Below are positions 1 to 8,398 of a stretch of 64,000 nucleotides of DNA, piece by piece; within the stretch, counting starts at the first letter, position 1; each line of letters begins with the position of its first letter. The position numbers and the translations under genes were made by a program. This DNA is from an uncultured Lachnospiraceae bacterium (GTDB lineage Bacteria; Bacillota; Clostridia; Lachnospirales; Lachnospiraceae). The stretch spans positions 62,001-126,000 of the forward strand of contig CAQGLR010000005.1 of NCBI GenBank assembly GCA_948794795.1, given 5' to 3'. Under the pieces are notes generated by a model. That model made no database searches. It was not told the DNA's origin and saw only the letters and a list, made by a program, of their open reading frames with translations.

Positions 1-1
1 T

Positions 2-448
2 GGCGCAGCAAGAAGAAATGGTGTCACACTGGTATCTGCAGTACTTGCATGTGGCTGGCCTCCTAATAAAAGCTATAAATGGGCAGATACAAGAAAACTT
101 ATGGACTACGGTTTTAAAGGATATACACAAGCTGGCATATCCGCAGAAAGCCCGCTGCCTGAAATAAAAGTAGAAGGCGGCAAAGAAGCATCTGTTCCTG
201 TAAAACGCACAGATACTGGCAGTTTTACACTGCTTATGTCAAAAGATGATGTTGTAACAATAAGTTATGAACTTCCAGACAGCCTTAAAGCCCCAGTACG
301 CTCTGGTGATATTATAGGATATGAAAAATACGCCATTAATGATAACCTTTATATGTCAATACCTGTTGTAGTATCAAGGACAATAGAAACTACAGATAGC
401 AAATATTTTGCTGATATTCTTGCCAGACTGTTTTTTGTAAATTATTAA
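2..448 (+). CDS. D-alanyl-D-alanine carboxypeptidase (C-terminal part)
   Basis: The 5' end lies outside the window. The reading frame is open from base 2 and reads GAARRNGVTLVSAVL, which fits the end of the S11 (PBP5/DacA-like) transpeptidase fold. It is followed by about 110 residues resembling the beta-rich PBP5 C-terminal domain. The S11 family trims the terminal D-Ala from peptidoglycan pentapeptides at the outer face of the membrane. The catalytic SxxK, SxN and KTG motifs would lie upstream and cannot be checked. The last residues (YFADILARLFFVNY) could be an amphipathic membrane anchor. It is convergent with nfnB. Assignment to the family is likely; the exact paralogue is unknown. Confidence 0.75.
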   Translation, partial: GAARRNGVTLVSAVLACGWPPNKSYKWADTRKLMDYGFKGYTQAGISAESPLPEIKVEGGKEASVPVKRTDTGSFTLLMSKDDVVTISYELPDSLKAPVRSGDIIGYEKYAINDNLYMSIPVVVSRTIETTDSKYFADILARLFFVNY

Positions 449-460
449 TAAATAGAAAAA

Positions 461-568
461 CAAACTGGTTAAGAGAATTATAGAATTAATAACCAGTTTG
501 CCTCTGGTTTTAAGAAACTGCCACATTAAGAAAATACTATACATAATATATCTTAATGTGGCAGTCCT
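461..568. terminator. two stem-loops between convergent genes
   Basis: Two perfect hairpins lie between the carboxypeptidase stop and the nfnB stop. The first pairs bases 461-470 with 491-500. The second pairs 518-531 with 551-564 (14 bp). The second is flanked by short T-rich stretches on both strands, so it may end transcription from both sides. Intrinsic termination is inferred from structure only. Confidence 0.6.
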
Positions 569-641
569 TTATTATTTAACTAAAAAATATATATTTGTGA
601 TAAAAACAATTAACTATCCTGGCTATCTTGGCTTGTATAAA

Positions 642-2030
642 TTATTTGCTAAGAAATTCATCTATACCTTTAGCAGCCGCCTTGCCTGCACCCATTGCAA
701 GTATAACTGTAGCAGCACCTGTTACAGCATCGCCGCCTGCATATACTGCTGCTTTGGATGTACTTCCATCTGATTCTTCTGCCACAATACACTTTCTCCT
801 GTTCACTTCAAGACCTTCTGTTGTTGAAGAAATAAGAGGGTTAGGACTTGTGCCAAGTGACATAATAACTGTATCTACATCAAGTACGAATTCTGAACCT
901 GGAATTTCAACAGGGCTTCTACGTCCTGATTCATCAGGCTCACCAAGTTCCATACGTATACACTTCATACCTTTTACATTGCCATCTTCATCTTCAAATA
1001 TCTCAACAGGGTTTGTAAGAAGGTCAAATATAATCCCTTCTTCTTTTGCATGATGCACTTCTTCTACCCTTGCAGGAAGTTCTGCCTCGCTGCGGCGGTA
1101 TACAATATGTACATCTGCACCAAGACGCAACGCAGTCCTTGCAGCATCCATTGCTACATTCCCGCCGCCTACTACTGCCACTTTCTTTCCTGCTGATATA
1201 GGGGTGTCATAATTATCATCAAAAGCTTTCATAAGATTGCTTCTTGTAAGATATTCATTAGCAGAAAATACACCATTAGCATTTTCACCAGGTATACCCA
1301 TAAACCTTGGAAGACCTGCACCAGAACCAATAAATACCGCATCAAAGCCTTCTTCATTAAGAAGCTCATCTATTGTAACTGCCTTGCCTATTACTACATT
1401 AGTCTCTATCTTTACACCAAGTGATTTTACATTTTCTATCTCACTGTCAACAACACTGCTCTTTGGCAGACGGAATTCTGGTATGCCATATGACAAAACA
1501 CCACCAGCCTTGTGGAGTGCTTCAAAAATTGTAACATCATATCCAAGCTTTGCAAGGTCGCCAGCACATGTAAGCCCTGCAGGTCCTGAACCTATAACTG
1601 CTACATTCTTGCCTTTCTTTGTTTCTGCTTTGGCAGGTTTAATTCCATTCTCCCTCGCAGTATCTGCAACAAAACGCTCAAGTTTGCCAATTGAAACAGC
1701 ATCACCCTTAATCCCACGTATACATTTAGCTTCACACTGGCTTTCCTGTGGACAGACACGCCCACATACAGCTGGAAGTGCTGAATACTTATTAATTACA
1801 TGATATGCTTCATCAAAATTACCCTCTTCTACTTCTTTTATAAACCCAGGTATATCTATATTTACAGGACATCCTTTTACACATTGTGGGTTTTTACATT
1901 TAAGGCAGCGTGTTGCTTCTGCCATAGCCTCCTCTTTATTATATCCTAAACATACCTCTTCAAAATTGGCAGCACGGACTTTTGGCTCCTGTTCACGTAC
2001 AGGCACTCTTTTCAATACATCTGTTTCCAT
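642..2030 (-). CDS. nfnB: NfnB-type NADPH oxidoreductase large subunit (GltD-like)
   Basis: The 462-aa protein has an N-terminal Fe-S domain with two cysteine groups (CLKCKNPQCVKGCP near 42-55; CGRVCPQESQCEAKC near 89-103), an FAD site (IGSGPAGLTCAGDLAK near 146) and an NADPH site (VVGGGNVAMDAART near 288). This is the GltD/GltA fold often named glutamate synthase small subunit. The gene directly upstream encodes an FNR-like Fe-S flavoprotein, and no glutamate synthase large subunit is nearby. That pairing is typical of NfnAB, which bifurcates electrons between NADH, ferredoxin and NADPH. I therefore prefer NfnB, although sequence alone cannot exclude a GltD role. The start follows a GGAGGAAAT site. 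Confidence 0.8.
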   Translation of the reverse strand: METDVLKRVPVREQEPKVRAANFEEVCLGYNKEEAMAEATRCLKCKNPQCVKGCPVNIDIPGFIKEVEEGNFDEAYHVINKYSALPAVCGRVCPQESQCEAKCIRGIKGDAVSIGKLERFVADTARENGIKPAKAETKKGKNVAVIGSGPAGLTCAGDLAKLGYDVTIFEALHKAGGVLSYGIPEFRLPKSSVVDSEIENVKSLGVKIETNVVIGKAVTIDELLNEEGFDAVFIGSGAGLPRFMGIPGENANGVFSANEYLTRSNLMKAFDDNYDTPISAGKKVAVVGGGNVAMDAARTALRLGADVHIVYRRSEAELPARVEEVHHAKEEGIIFDLLTNPVEIFEDEDGNVKGMKCIRMELGEPDESGRRSPVEIPGSEFVLDVDTVIMSLGTSPNPLISSTTEGLEVNRRKCIVAEESDGSTSKAAVYAGGDAVTGAATVILAMGAGKAAAKGIDEFLSK

Positions 2031-2090
2031 TATTTTATTTCCTCCATTCCAGCGCTTATTATGCGCATAACTGGTATGTAATATATCTGG

Positions 2091-2972
2091 TTAATTACAG
2101 TTCCCACATCCGCCATGGTGTGTATCACCTTCCTGAAAACGCAGCATAGCCCTGCCTTCTTCAGTTTTGTACATCCTCTGGCGGCGCATAGCCTGGTCAA
2201 AATCAACAAGATGCCCATCAAACTCTGGCCCGTCTACACATGCAAACTTAATCTCATCACCAACCTGCAGGCGGCATGCACCACACATTCCTGTACCATC
2301 AACCATAATTGGGTTCATACTTACAATAGTAGGAATACCTAATTCTTTTGTAAGCAGGGATACAAATTTCATCATAATCATAGGTCCAATGGCAACTACC
2401 CTTGTATATTTCCTGCCTTGGTTCTTTACAAGCTCATTAATCTGGTCACATCCATTTCCTTTAAAACCATATGACCCGTCGTCAGTAGCAACATAAAGGT
2501 TAGCAGCTACCTTTCTCATCTCTTCTTCAAGAATAATAATATCCTTTGTACGTGCGCCAATTATAACATCAACATCAATACCATGTTCTTTCATCCATTT
2601 AGCCTGTGGATATACAGGAGCAGTGCCCACACCACCACATACAAAAAGAATACTCTCCTTCTTTAATTCTTCTATTGGCATTTCAACCAGCTCAGAAGCA
2701 CATCCAAGAGGACCAACAAAATCCATAAATGACTGTCCCTCTTCATAATCTGCCATCTCAAGCGTAGAAGCGCCCACAATCTGGAATACTATTGTAACTA
2801 TTCCCTTTTCCTTGTTATAGTCACATATTGTAAGCGGGATTCTCTCCCCTTCTTCATCCATCTTTACAATAACAAACTGTCCAGGCTTACATGATTTCGC
2901 AACTTTTGGTGCTTCAATATCCATAAGCCAGATATTATTAGCAAGATACTCTTTCTTTAAAATCTTAAACAT
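2091..2972 (-). CDS. nfnA: NfnA-type FAD/NAD-binding small subunit with [2Fe-2S] site
   Basis: The 293-aa protein belongs to the ferredoxin-NADP reductase family of the PyrK/sulfide dehydrogenase type. It has an FAD-binding barrel (GQFVIVKMDEEGERIPLTI near 32-50), an NAD-binding half (FVCGGVGTAPVYPQ near 109) and a C-terminal cluster motif MCGACRLQVGDEIKFAC (near 234-250) that should bind [2Fe-2S]. A second GGCGNCN cysteine group ends the protein. It lies 60 bp upstream of nfnB and is probably co-transcribed. The pair should couple NADH and reduced ferredoxin oxidation to NADP+ reduction in the cytoplasm. Annotation as a dihydroorotate dehydrogenase electron-transfer subunit is the main alternative. 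Confidence 0.8.
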   Translation of the reverse strand: MFKILKKEYLANNIWLMDIEAPKVAKSCKPGQFVIVKMDEEGERIPLTICDYNKEKGIVTIVFQIVGASTLEMADYEEGQSFMDFVGPLGCASELVEMPIEELKKESILFVCGGVGTAPVYPQAKWMKEHGIDVDVIIGARTKDIIILEEEMRKVAANLYVATDDGSYGFKGNGCDQINELVKNQGRKYTRVVAIGPMIMMKFVSLLTKELGIPTIVSMNPIMVDGTGMCGACRLQVGDEIKFACVDGPEFDGHLVDFDQAMRRQRMYKTEEGRAMLRFQEGDTHHGGCGNCN

Positions 2973-3020
2973 AATGAGCCTCCATTTTTCTCTTAATCCA
3001 ATAAGGATTTAACTTATAAC

Positions 3021-3076
3021 AAAACACAAAAACAGCGTTTTACACTATAATATAGCGCTGCTTTTGTGGCTGTGTT
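3021..3076 (-). terminator. intrinsic terminator after the CYTH gene
   Basis: Read on the minus strand, CACAAAAGCAGCG pairs with CGCTGTTTTTGTG across a loop of about 18 bases and is followed by a T-rich stretch. It starts directly at the stop codon of the CYTH gene and separates it from nfnA. Confidence 0.65.
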
Positions 3077-3574
3077 TTAATTATTTAAAAATACATCCAG
3101 GCTGCCACATTGTGACAAATAACTGTTTGTATATCTTTTATCATTACTTACATTTTCACCAAACCATCCTGGCGGTATAAAAGCAGCAGCATCTTCTTCG
3201 TCTGCAAATTCTACTTCAATAAAGTAAAGCCCTTTTAATTTACCACCAAAAATATCAAGCTCTCCCTTATGCCCGTCTGGCAGAGGGATAATATACCTTG
3301 TCTTCTCTATAAGATAACCATCTGTCTTTTCACGCAAATGTTCATATGAATCCTTAGACAGAGGAAACTCCGCCTCATTATTTATAATTACATCTGCACT
3401 GCCTGTTTCAAAATCACCAGGTCTTGATTTATAAGTTAAAATATAGTTATTATTACTCCTGCGTACACGCACAACAGGACGCTGGCAGAGATAACCTTGT
3501 TCTATAACCTTTTTTTCATATTGTTCAAGCCCATCTGGCAGGACCTTTACAAGAAATTTTTTTTCTATTTCCAT
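3077..3574 (-). CDS. CYTH domain protein (triphosphate tunnel hydrolase family)
   Basis: The 165-aa protein begins MEIEKKFLV, the ExExK signature of the CYTH/triphosphate tunnel metalloenzyme fold. It also has the basic strand residues RPVVRVRRSNNNYILTYKS (near 32-50) and a late acidic strand (FIEVEFADEE near 137-146). Single-domain bacterial members generally hydrolyse inorganic triphosphate or have unknown substrates; an adenylyl cyclase role is less likely. It is complete, with GAGG before the start. A 53-aa membrane protein gene lies 30 bp upstream in the same direction. Confidence 0.75.
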   Translation of the reverse strand: MEIEKKFLVKVLPDGLEQYEKKVIEQGYLCQRPVVRVRRSNNNYILTYKSRPGDFETGSADVIINNEAEFPLSKDSYEHLREKTDGYLIEKTRYIIPLPDGHKGELDIFGGKLKGLYFIEVEFADEEDAAAFIPPGWFGENVSNDKRYTNSYLSQCGSLDVFLNN

Positions 3575-3604
3575 ATATATGCCTCTTTATTCTGATTTGC
3601 CAGC

Positions 3605-3766
3605 TTACATTCCAGAATTTGCATTTTTAGACTTACGCAGCTTAATGCCAAGCATAATCCCTCCCAAAGCAATAACAAGGCTTATAAGAAACTTTACAAG
3701 ATACCATGCAAAAGCTCCTCCAAAACTTAAATCTACAAGACTCTTAGCTAATAATGTTGTAACCAT
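3605..3766 (-). CDS. 53-aa single-span membrane protein
   Basis: A short frame starts MVTTLLAKSLVDLSFGG and ends RKSKNANSGM. Residues 14-42 form one long hydrophobic segment (WYLVKFLISLVIALGGIML), followed by a basic tail, so one membrane span with a cytoplasmic C-terminus is likely. A purine-rich AAAGGCAGG stretch precedes the ATG. It fits neatly between hisIE and the CYTH gene in the same direction. The small size and non-random composition argue for a real gene, but I recognise no family. Function unknown. Confidence 0.6.
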   Translation of the reverse strand: MVTTLLAKSLVDLSFGGAFAWYLVKFLISLVIALGGIMLGIKLRKSKNANSGM

Positions 3767-3835
3767 AATCCCAACCTGCCTTTCTTTTTATTAATATTAT
3801 AAAAATAAATATATTATAACTGCTCCCTGCAGTAT

Positions 3836-5098
3836 TTAACGCCTGTTAGAAAGTTCCCTTGTAATATCTTCCCAGTCAAGGCCACACTCTGCCATAAGAA
3901 CCATCATATGGTATAGAAAATCTGCAATTTCATATTTAAGTTCTTCGTTGCCTTCATTTTTGGCAGCAATAATTATTTCAGAAGCTTCTTCGCCACATTT
4001 CTTAAGTATCTTGTCAATTCCCTTATCAAAAAGATAATTTGTATATGAACCTTCTTTAGGATTATTCTTTCTATCTATAATAATATTATAATCTTCTTCA
4101 AGTATTTTAAGAGGGTTTGTTTCAATATATCCCCTGTCTGCCAGCTTTTTAAAGAAACAGCTGTAACTGCCTGTATGGCATGCTGCTCCAACCTGGCGTA
4201 CTTTAGCAAGTATTGTATCATTGTCACAGTCAAGTGAAAGAAACCTTACATACTGGAAATGTCCTGATGTTTCACCTTTAACCCACAGCTCCTGGCGGCT
4301 CCGGCTGTAATATGTCATCTTGCCAGTTTCAATAGTTTTCTTATATGACTCTTCATTCATATATGCAACCATAAGGACTTCCCTTGTCCTGTAATCCTGT
4401 ACAACAACAGGTATAAGCCCGTTATCCATAAGCTTAAATTCTGAAAAATCTATAAGGCTTTCAAACAGTGGGATATCTATACCCTGTCTTTTTACAGCAC
4501 GCTTTGCCTTATAAATATCTTTATCTTCAAAATAATTGGTAATTACTGCCTCTGTTTTACTATAAGAAAGCAGTTCTGCAAGGTCATTCCTTATAAGCCC
4601 GTCCCTTATAAGCACCTGCATCTTTGTACCAGATATTGCTTCTTCAAAGGAATGTGTAGTATCAATATGCTTTAAAACAGCTGTCCCTATACCCATTTCA
4701 TAATACTTGTCTAACTGTCTGGCATTATGGAAATCTGCTTTCATATCAATTTCTATTGCAAGCTTATCTTTTCCAAACCTGGCAATTATTTCATTTAACT
4801 CCTCCTCTTCTGGAAGAAGCGCTTTTCTTATTACAAGCTTTGAAGCACCTGTATAAAGTGCCTTCTTGGCATCTTCAAACCTATTTACATAAATACCTAT
4901 GAAAAATGGTATATCAACCTGCTTTTCAATCTTCCTTGCAGTTAACAGGAATTCTTCCCTTGAAGCCTCATCGCCTGTATAATTATATATAAATAAGCCA
5001 TCTGCCCCTTCACATGAATATCTGTCAGCCAGGTTCAAAACATTTGCTGGAAATTCATTTTCTGCATTTATAAATGAAATTATCTTTTTCTGCATCAT
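3836..5098 (-). CDS. hisIE: HisIE with an N-terminal HisA/HisF-like barrel domain
   Basis: This 420-aa protein carries two histidine pathway enzymes at its C-terminus. Phosphoribosyl-AMP cyclohydrolase (HisI) spans about 225-320, with WVKGETSGH, the metal-site CDND, and CHTGSYSCF. Phosphoribosyl-ATP pyrophosphohydrolase (HisE) spans about 330-420, with KKCGEEASEIIIAAKN. These open the purine ring of PR-ATP in steps 2 and 3. The first 210 residues read like a degenerate (beta/alpha)8 barrel of the HisA/HisF type (YSCEGADGLFIYNYTG, FIGIYVNRFEDAKKALYTGA), about double the usual HisIE length. Whether this domain is catalytic is unclear. The gene has its own promoter. Confidence 0.88.
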   Translation of the reverse strand: MMQKKIISFINAENEFPANVLNLADRYSCEGADGLFIYNYTGDEASREEFLLTARKIEKQVDIPFFIGIYVNRFEDAKKALYTGASKLVIRKALLPEEEELNEIIARFGKDKLAIEIDMKADFHNARQLDKYYEMGIGTAVLKHIDTTHSFEEAISGTKMQVLIRDGLIRNDLAELLSYSKTEAVITNYFEDKDIYKAKRAVKRQGIDIPLFESLIDFSEFKLMDNGLIPVVVQDYRTREVLMVAYMNEESYKKTIETGKMTYYSRSRQELWVKGETSGHFQYVRFLSLDCDNDTILAKVRQVGAACHTGSYSCFFKKLADRGYIETNPLKILEEDYNIIIDRKNNPKEGSYTNYLFDKGIDKILKKCGEEASEIIIAAKNEGNEELKYEIADFLYHMMVLMAECGLDWEDITRELSNRR

Positions 5099-5183
5099 TA
5101 AACTTCAACCATTCCCTTCCAAATCTGTCTATAGTATGTCCTGATATAAGCATTATATTGTATAGCAGCACAACAACAAGTAC

Positions 5184-5212
5184 ATTATACAACATAAAAA
5201 CAACTTAATCAA
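5184..5212 (-). promoter_or_regulatory. sigma-A promoter of hisIE
   Basis: On the minus strand TTGATT (5212-5207) and TATAAT (5189-5184) are spaced by 17 bp. The element lies about 85 bp before the hisIE start and directly after the terminator of the preceding unit. The first ten bases, TTGATTAAGT, are identical to those of the hisB promoter. Confidence 0.75.
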
Positions 5213-5255
5213 CAAAAAAAGGAGTTACTGTCCACTGCTATGTGGCCAGTAACTA
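5213..5255 (-). terminator. intrinsic terminator after the FMN-binding gene
   Basis: On the minus strand AGTTACTGGCCAC pairs with GTGGACAGTAACT (12 of 13 bp) around a 6-base loop and is followed by seven T residues. It closes the hisB-chemoreceptor-FMN protein unit and abuts the -35 element of hisIE. Confidence 0.85.
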
Positions 5256-5275
5256 CAATATAAGTACAATGTCCT

Positions 5276-5728
5276 TTATTCAGATTTCACTATTTTTGTT
5301 TTAGAATCACCTTTTTTAGCCTGTTCTAAAACCGCCTCCACAAGTTTCTTGAAATTATCCCCTGAATTTGTTGCACCTGTAACCGTATCTACTTTAACAT
5401 CCGTCTGCCCGTCAATAAGCTGCTGGACATATTCCCTGGTATATTTATTAGGATATGTGCCCTGGACTGAATTCATATTTTTCATATATGAATTATCCCA
5501 TGCCTTAATAAAACCACTTTCATTTTTAGCATTAAATTCTGCTGACATAATAGTCCCTTGTTTAACCTGGATACGCAGATATTCCTTCCAGCCATGTGAA
5601 AATCCGTCCATCTCTGCTGTATAATAACCATCTTTTATAGTGCCAGAATTCTTAAAATAAACTACCAATACAAGTGCCAGAACCACTATTACCAGGACTC
5701 CTGCCGCTATTTTCTTTTTTATATCCAT
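5276..5728 (-). CDS. membrane-anchored FMN-binding domain protein
   Basis: The 150-aa protein has an N-terminal membrane anchor (about residues 7-26, AAGVLVIVVLALVLVVYF) and an extracytoplasmic FMN_bind-type domain. The sequence DTVTGATNSG (near 114-123) fits the motif on which ApbE-type transferases attach FMN to threonine. I infer a covalently flavinylated redox protein outside the membrane. It follows the chemoreceptor gene by 4 bp, so the two are almost certainly co-expressed. No ApbE gene is in the window. The redox partner is unknown. Confidence 0.72.
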   Translation of the reverse strand: MDIKKKIAAGVLVIVVLALVLVVYFKNSGTIKDGYYTAEMDGFSHGWKEYLRIQVKQGTIMSAEFNAKNESGFIKAWDNSYMKNMNSVQGTYPNKYTREYVQQLIDGQTDVKVDTVTGATNSGDNFKKLVEAVLEQAKKGDSKTKIVKSE

Positions 5729-5732
5729 TATT

Positions 5733-7721
5733 TTACTGCTCCTTTAACTTTACTGCAGAAACAATTTGTTTCAGCTCCTCAGCCTGTTTTAATGACAATG
5801 ATGCATTTTCATCCGTTTCCTTTGCCAGTCCCTGGTTTGTATCTGCAATAGCAAGAACCGTCCCAACTTCATCTGACACCATTACAATAGCTTCTTTCTG
5901 TTCTACTGTAATACGTGCCATACTATCAGAAATATCAGAAAAATCCTCTGCTGCCTCTTTTATATTCTGGAATGACTCTGCAGTATCCCTTGCAGTTACC
6001 ATTCCCTGTCCAATAGAAAAACTTACTTTTTCTATTATTTCCCCTGTCTTATGTAATGCATCTGTTGTCTGTTCTGCAAGAAGCCCTATCTGCTGTGCAA
6101 CTACTGCAAAGCCTTTTCCAGCTTCACCAGCCCTTGCTGCCTCTATTGACGCATTAAGTGAAAGCAGGCTTGTTTGTGATGATATCTCCTCAATAAGATG
6201 GCTTATAGTTATAATTTCCTGCATATCATTATGTATACTGTCCATTGTAGAAAGCATGTCATCCATTTGTTTTTTTCCTTCCTCTACACGCTGTTCCGCA
6301 ATATCTGCACTTTTCTTAACACGTCTTGCATTATTATTTATTTCATCTATTTTTTGTGTAATTACTGTAATCTTTCCATCCAGACGTTCCAATGCAGCAG
6401 TCTGTTCTATTGAACCATCATAAAGACGCCTTGCATAACCAGAAGTCCCAGAAGAATTGCTGCTTACCGCAAGTGAAGCTTTATTTATATGCAGCATAGT
6501 TTCATTTAATGATGCAGTTATATAAGATAATGCATCCTTTATTGCAATAAAATCACCATCAAAATTATCTTTTACTTTTCCAGAATAATCACCTGCTGAA
6601 AGCTGTCCAAGGTATTCTGTAATATCATCAATATAGCCTGCAAGACTTGTTACTGTCTTGGAAAGTGCCGTTGTAAGCACTTCTGATTCCGCATTGTTAT
6701 CTGCAAGTACAACTGGGTCTTTCAGGTTTCCAGTTGAAAGTGAGACCAGACGCTCTGTTGCAATAGAAAGCGAACCAGATATTTTATCTGCTATATTTAC
6801 AACCAGCCTCCTTGTAACAAACTGTAATACAATAATTACAACAATACTCGTTAAAACAGAACCCCATAAAATCTTCATAAAGTCATTTCCTGGCGCAGCA
6901 ACCATAAGAGTCCAGTTAGTTCCTGCAATAGGTGAATAAGCTATATAATGCTGCTTAAAACCTAATAATACCGAATTGGCATCTGTCTGGAAATCTAACA
7001 TAGAATCAAAAATCTTTTTATTTTTGCGTGATTTATATATTTTATAGAGATTTTCATTTTTTCCCATATCACTAATATTTTTACCAGCAATTATATTTCC
7101 CTCATTATCAACAATATAAACAAGCCCGCCTGCGCCTATATTAATATTGGAAAGCACATCATTTAACAAGTCATATTTATAACTTCCTACAAGGTAAGCA
7201 TAAGAATCCCCTTCCTGCCCCTTAACAGGAATACCTACAGAAAGCTGCCATATATTATTATTATATTCTGGCTTTCCAATAGTAATATTATCTGTACCAG
7301 ACAGATACTGGAAATACTCTGTACCATCAATAGAAGATGGTGCTGTATCATCACCATACATTTTATTTCCTGATAAACCATAAACAGCAATCCATACAAA
7401 CTCAATCCTTAACTTCTGGTTATCCAGAAGCTGCTGCTTCCCTATATCAGAAGCCATCTGGTCTGCCAGTACATTTTCCTGTGCTATGCTGTCAATCCTG
7501 TCAGCAAGCATATGTAAATTAGAACTTAAATTCTGCGCAGCCGTCCTTGCTGTAACCTGAAGGCTGTCACGGAGTACTGATGATGTAGAAAACAAACTTG
7601 TAATTACCATAAGCAATATAAGTACAATCCCTAAAATAACAGATATTGACGTAACATAAAATACAATAATCTGCTTAATACTTTTTTTCTCTCTCATCGC
7701 TATTATCCACCATTTTACCAT
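5733..7721 (-). CDS. methyl-accepting chemotaxis protein with Cache sensor
   Basis: The protein has up to 662 residues. It has a membrane span near 18-43, an extracellular dCache-like sensor (about 50-275), a second span (about 285-305), a HAMP-like linker and a long cytoplasmic signalling domain. The hairpin tip appears around EISSQTSLLSLNASIEAARAGEAGKGF (motif core LNASIEAARAGE). Receptors of this kind control CheA and hence swimming direction. The start is uncertain: ATG at 7721 has no close ribosome site and the ATG at 7697 (MREKKS) is an alternative. It lies 40 bp after hisB and just before the FMN-binding gene, an unusual pairing. Confidence 0.88.
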   Translation of the reverse strand: MVKWWIIAMREKKSIKQIIVFYVTSISVILGIVLILLMVITSLFSTSSVLRDSLQVTARTAAQNLSSNLHMLADRIDSIAQENVLADQMASDIGKQQLLDNQKLRIEFVWIAVYGLSGNKMYGDDTAPSSIDGTEYFQYLSGTDNITIGKPEYNNNIWQLSVGIPVKGQEGDSYAYLVGSYKYDLLNDVLSNINIGAGGLVYIVDNEGNIIAGKNISDMGKNENLYKIYKSRKNKKIFDSMLDFQTDANSVLLGFKQHYIAYSPIAGTNWTLMVAAPGNDFMKILWGSVLTSIVVIIVLQFVTRRLVVNIADKISGSLSIATERLVSLSTGNLKDPVVLADNNAESEVLTTALSKTVTSLAGYIDDITEYLGQLSAGDYSGKVKDNFDGDFIAIKDALSYITASLNETMLHINKASLAVSSNSSGTSGYARRLYDGSIEQTAALERLDGKITVITQKIDEINNNARRVKKSADIAEQRVEEGKKQMDDMLSTMDSIHNDMQEIITISHLIEEISSQTSLLSLNASIEAARAGEAGKGFAVVAQQIGLLAEQTTDALHKTGEIIEKVSFSIGQGMVTARDTAESFQNIKEAAEDFSDISDSMARITVEQKEAIVMVSDEVGTVLAIADTNQGLAKETDENASLSLKQAEELKQIVSAVKLKEQ

Positions 7722-7761
7722 CTGTATTATCCCAGTGGCATATTCTCCTTTCTTTTATTTC

Positions 7762-8349
7762 TTAAAGGCTTCCCTTTGTAGAAAGAACTCCTGCAATCCT
7801 TTCATCATATTCAAGTGCCCTGTCCAGAGCCTTTGCAAATGCCTTAAATGATGCTTCAATTATATGATGGTTATTAACCCCGTCAAGCATTTTGAGATGA
7901 AGGTTTATACCAGCACTATAACTAACTGCATAAAAAAACTCATGCACCATCTCAGTATCAAAATCCCCTACCTTTGGCACTGAAAACCCAAGATTATACA
8001 TAAGGTATGGCCTGCCAGATAAATCAAGCGCACACAATACAAGGGATTCATCCATCGGCAGTATACATTCACCAAAACGTTTAATCCCTTTCTTATCCCC
8101 TGCTGCTTCTTTTATAGCCTGCCCCAGTACAATTCCTGTATCTTCAATAGTATGATGTGAATCCACATCTAAATCACCATCTGCTGATACTTCCAGGTCA
8201 AAAAGCCCATGTCTTGCAAAACTATCAAGCATATGGTTAAAAAACCCAATACCAGTGTTTACCTTGGTCTTTCCTGTACCATCAAGGTTTAATTTAACCC
8301 TGATATCTGTTTCGCCTGTCTTTCTGGCTATATCTGCTTCACGTCCCAT
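7762..8349 (-). CDS. hisB: imidazoleglycerol-phosphate dehydratase
   Basis: The 195-aa protein is full length for the monofunctional bacterial enzyme, which makes imidazole acetol-phosphate (step 6 of histidine synthesis). The duplicated metal-binding motifs are present: FFNHMLDSFARHG with DSHHTIEDTG in the first half, and MVHEFFYAV with NNHHIIEASFKA in the second. It is transcribed from a clear promoter of its own. An insertion-sized block of unrelated genes separates it from hisD, and the chemoreceptor gene separates it from hisIE. Confidence 0.96.
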   Translation of the reverse strand: MGREADIARKTGETDIRVKLNLDGTGKTKVNTGIGFFNHMLDSFARHGLFDLEVSADGDLDVDSHHTIEDTGIVLGQAIKEAAGDKKGIKRFGECILPMDESLVLCALDLSGRPYLMYNLGFSVPKVGDFDTEMVHEFFYAVSYSAGINLHLKMLDGVNNHHIIEASFKAFAKALDRALEYDERIAGVLSTKGSL

Positions 8350-8398
8350 ATTTACAGCTCCTTTTATTTTTATTTATTATAGAAAATATAATGGATAT

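Noticed and set aside
3579..3794. Plus-strand frame of 71 codons
   Set aside because: It is antisense to the 53-aa membrane protein frame, which has better composition and direction.
5674..6423. Plus-strand 249-codon frame opposite the chemoreceptor
   Set aside because: It is antisense to the clearly coding receptor signalling domain and has no ribosome site.
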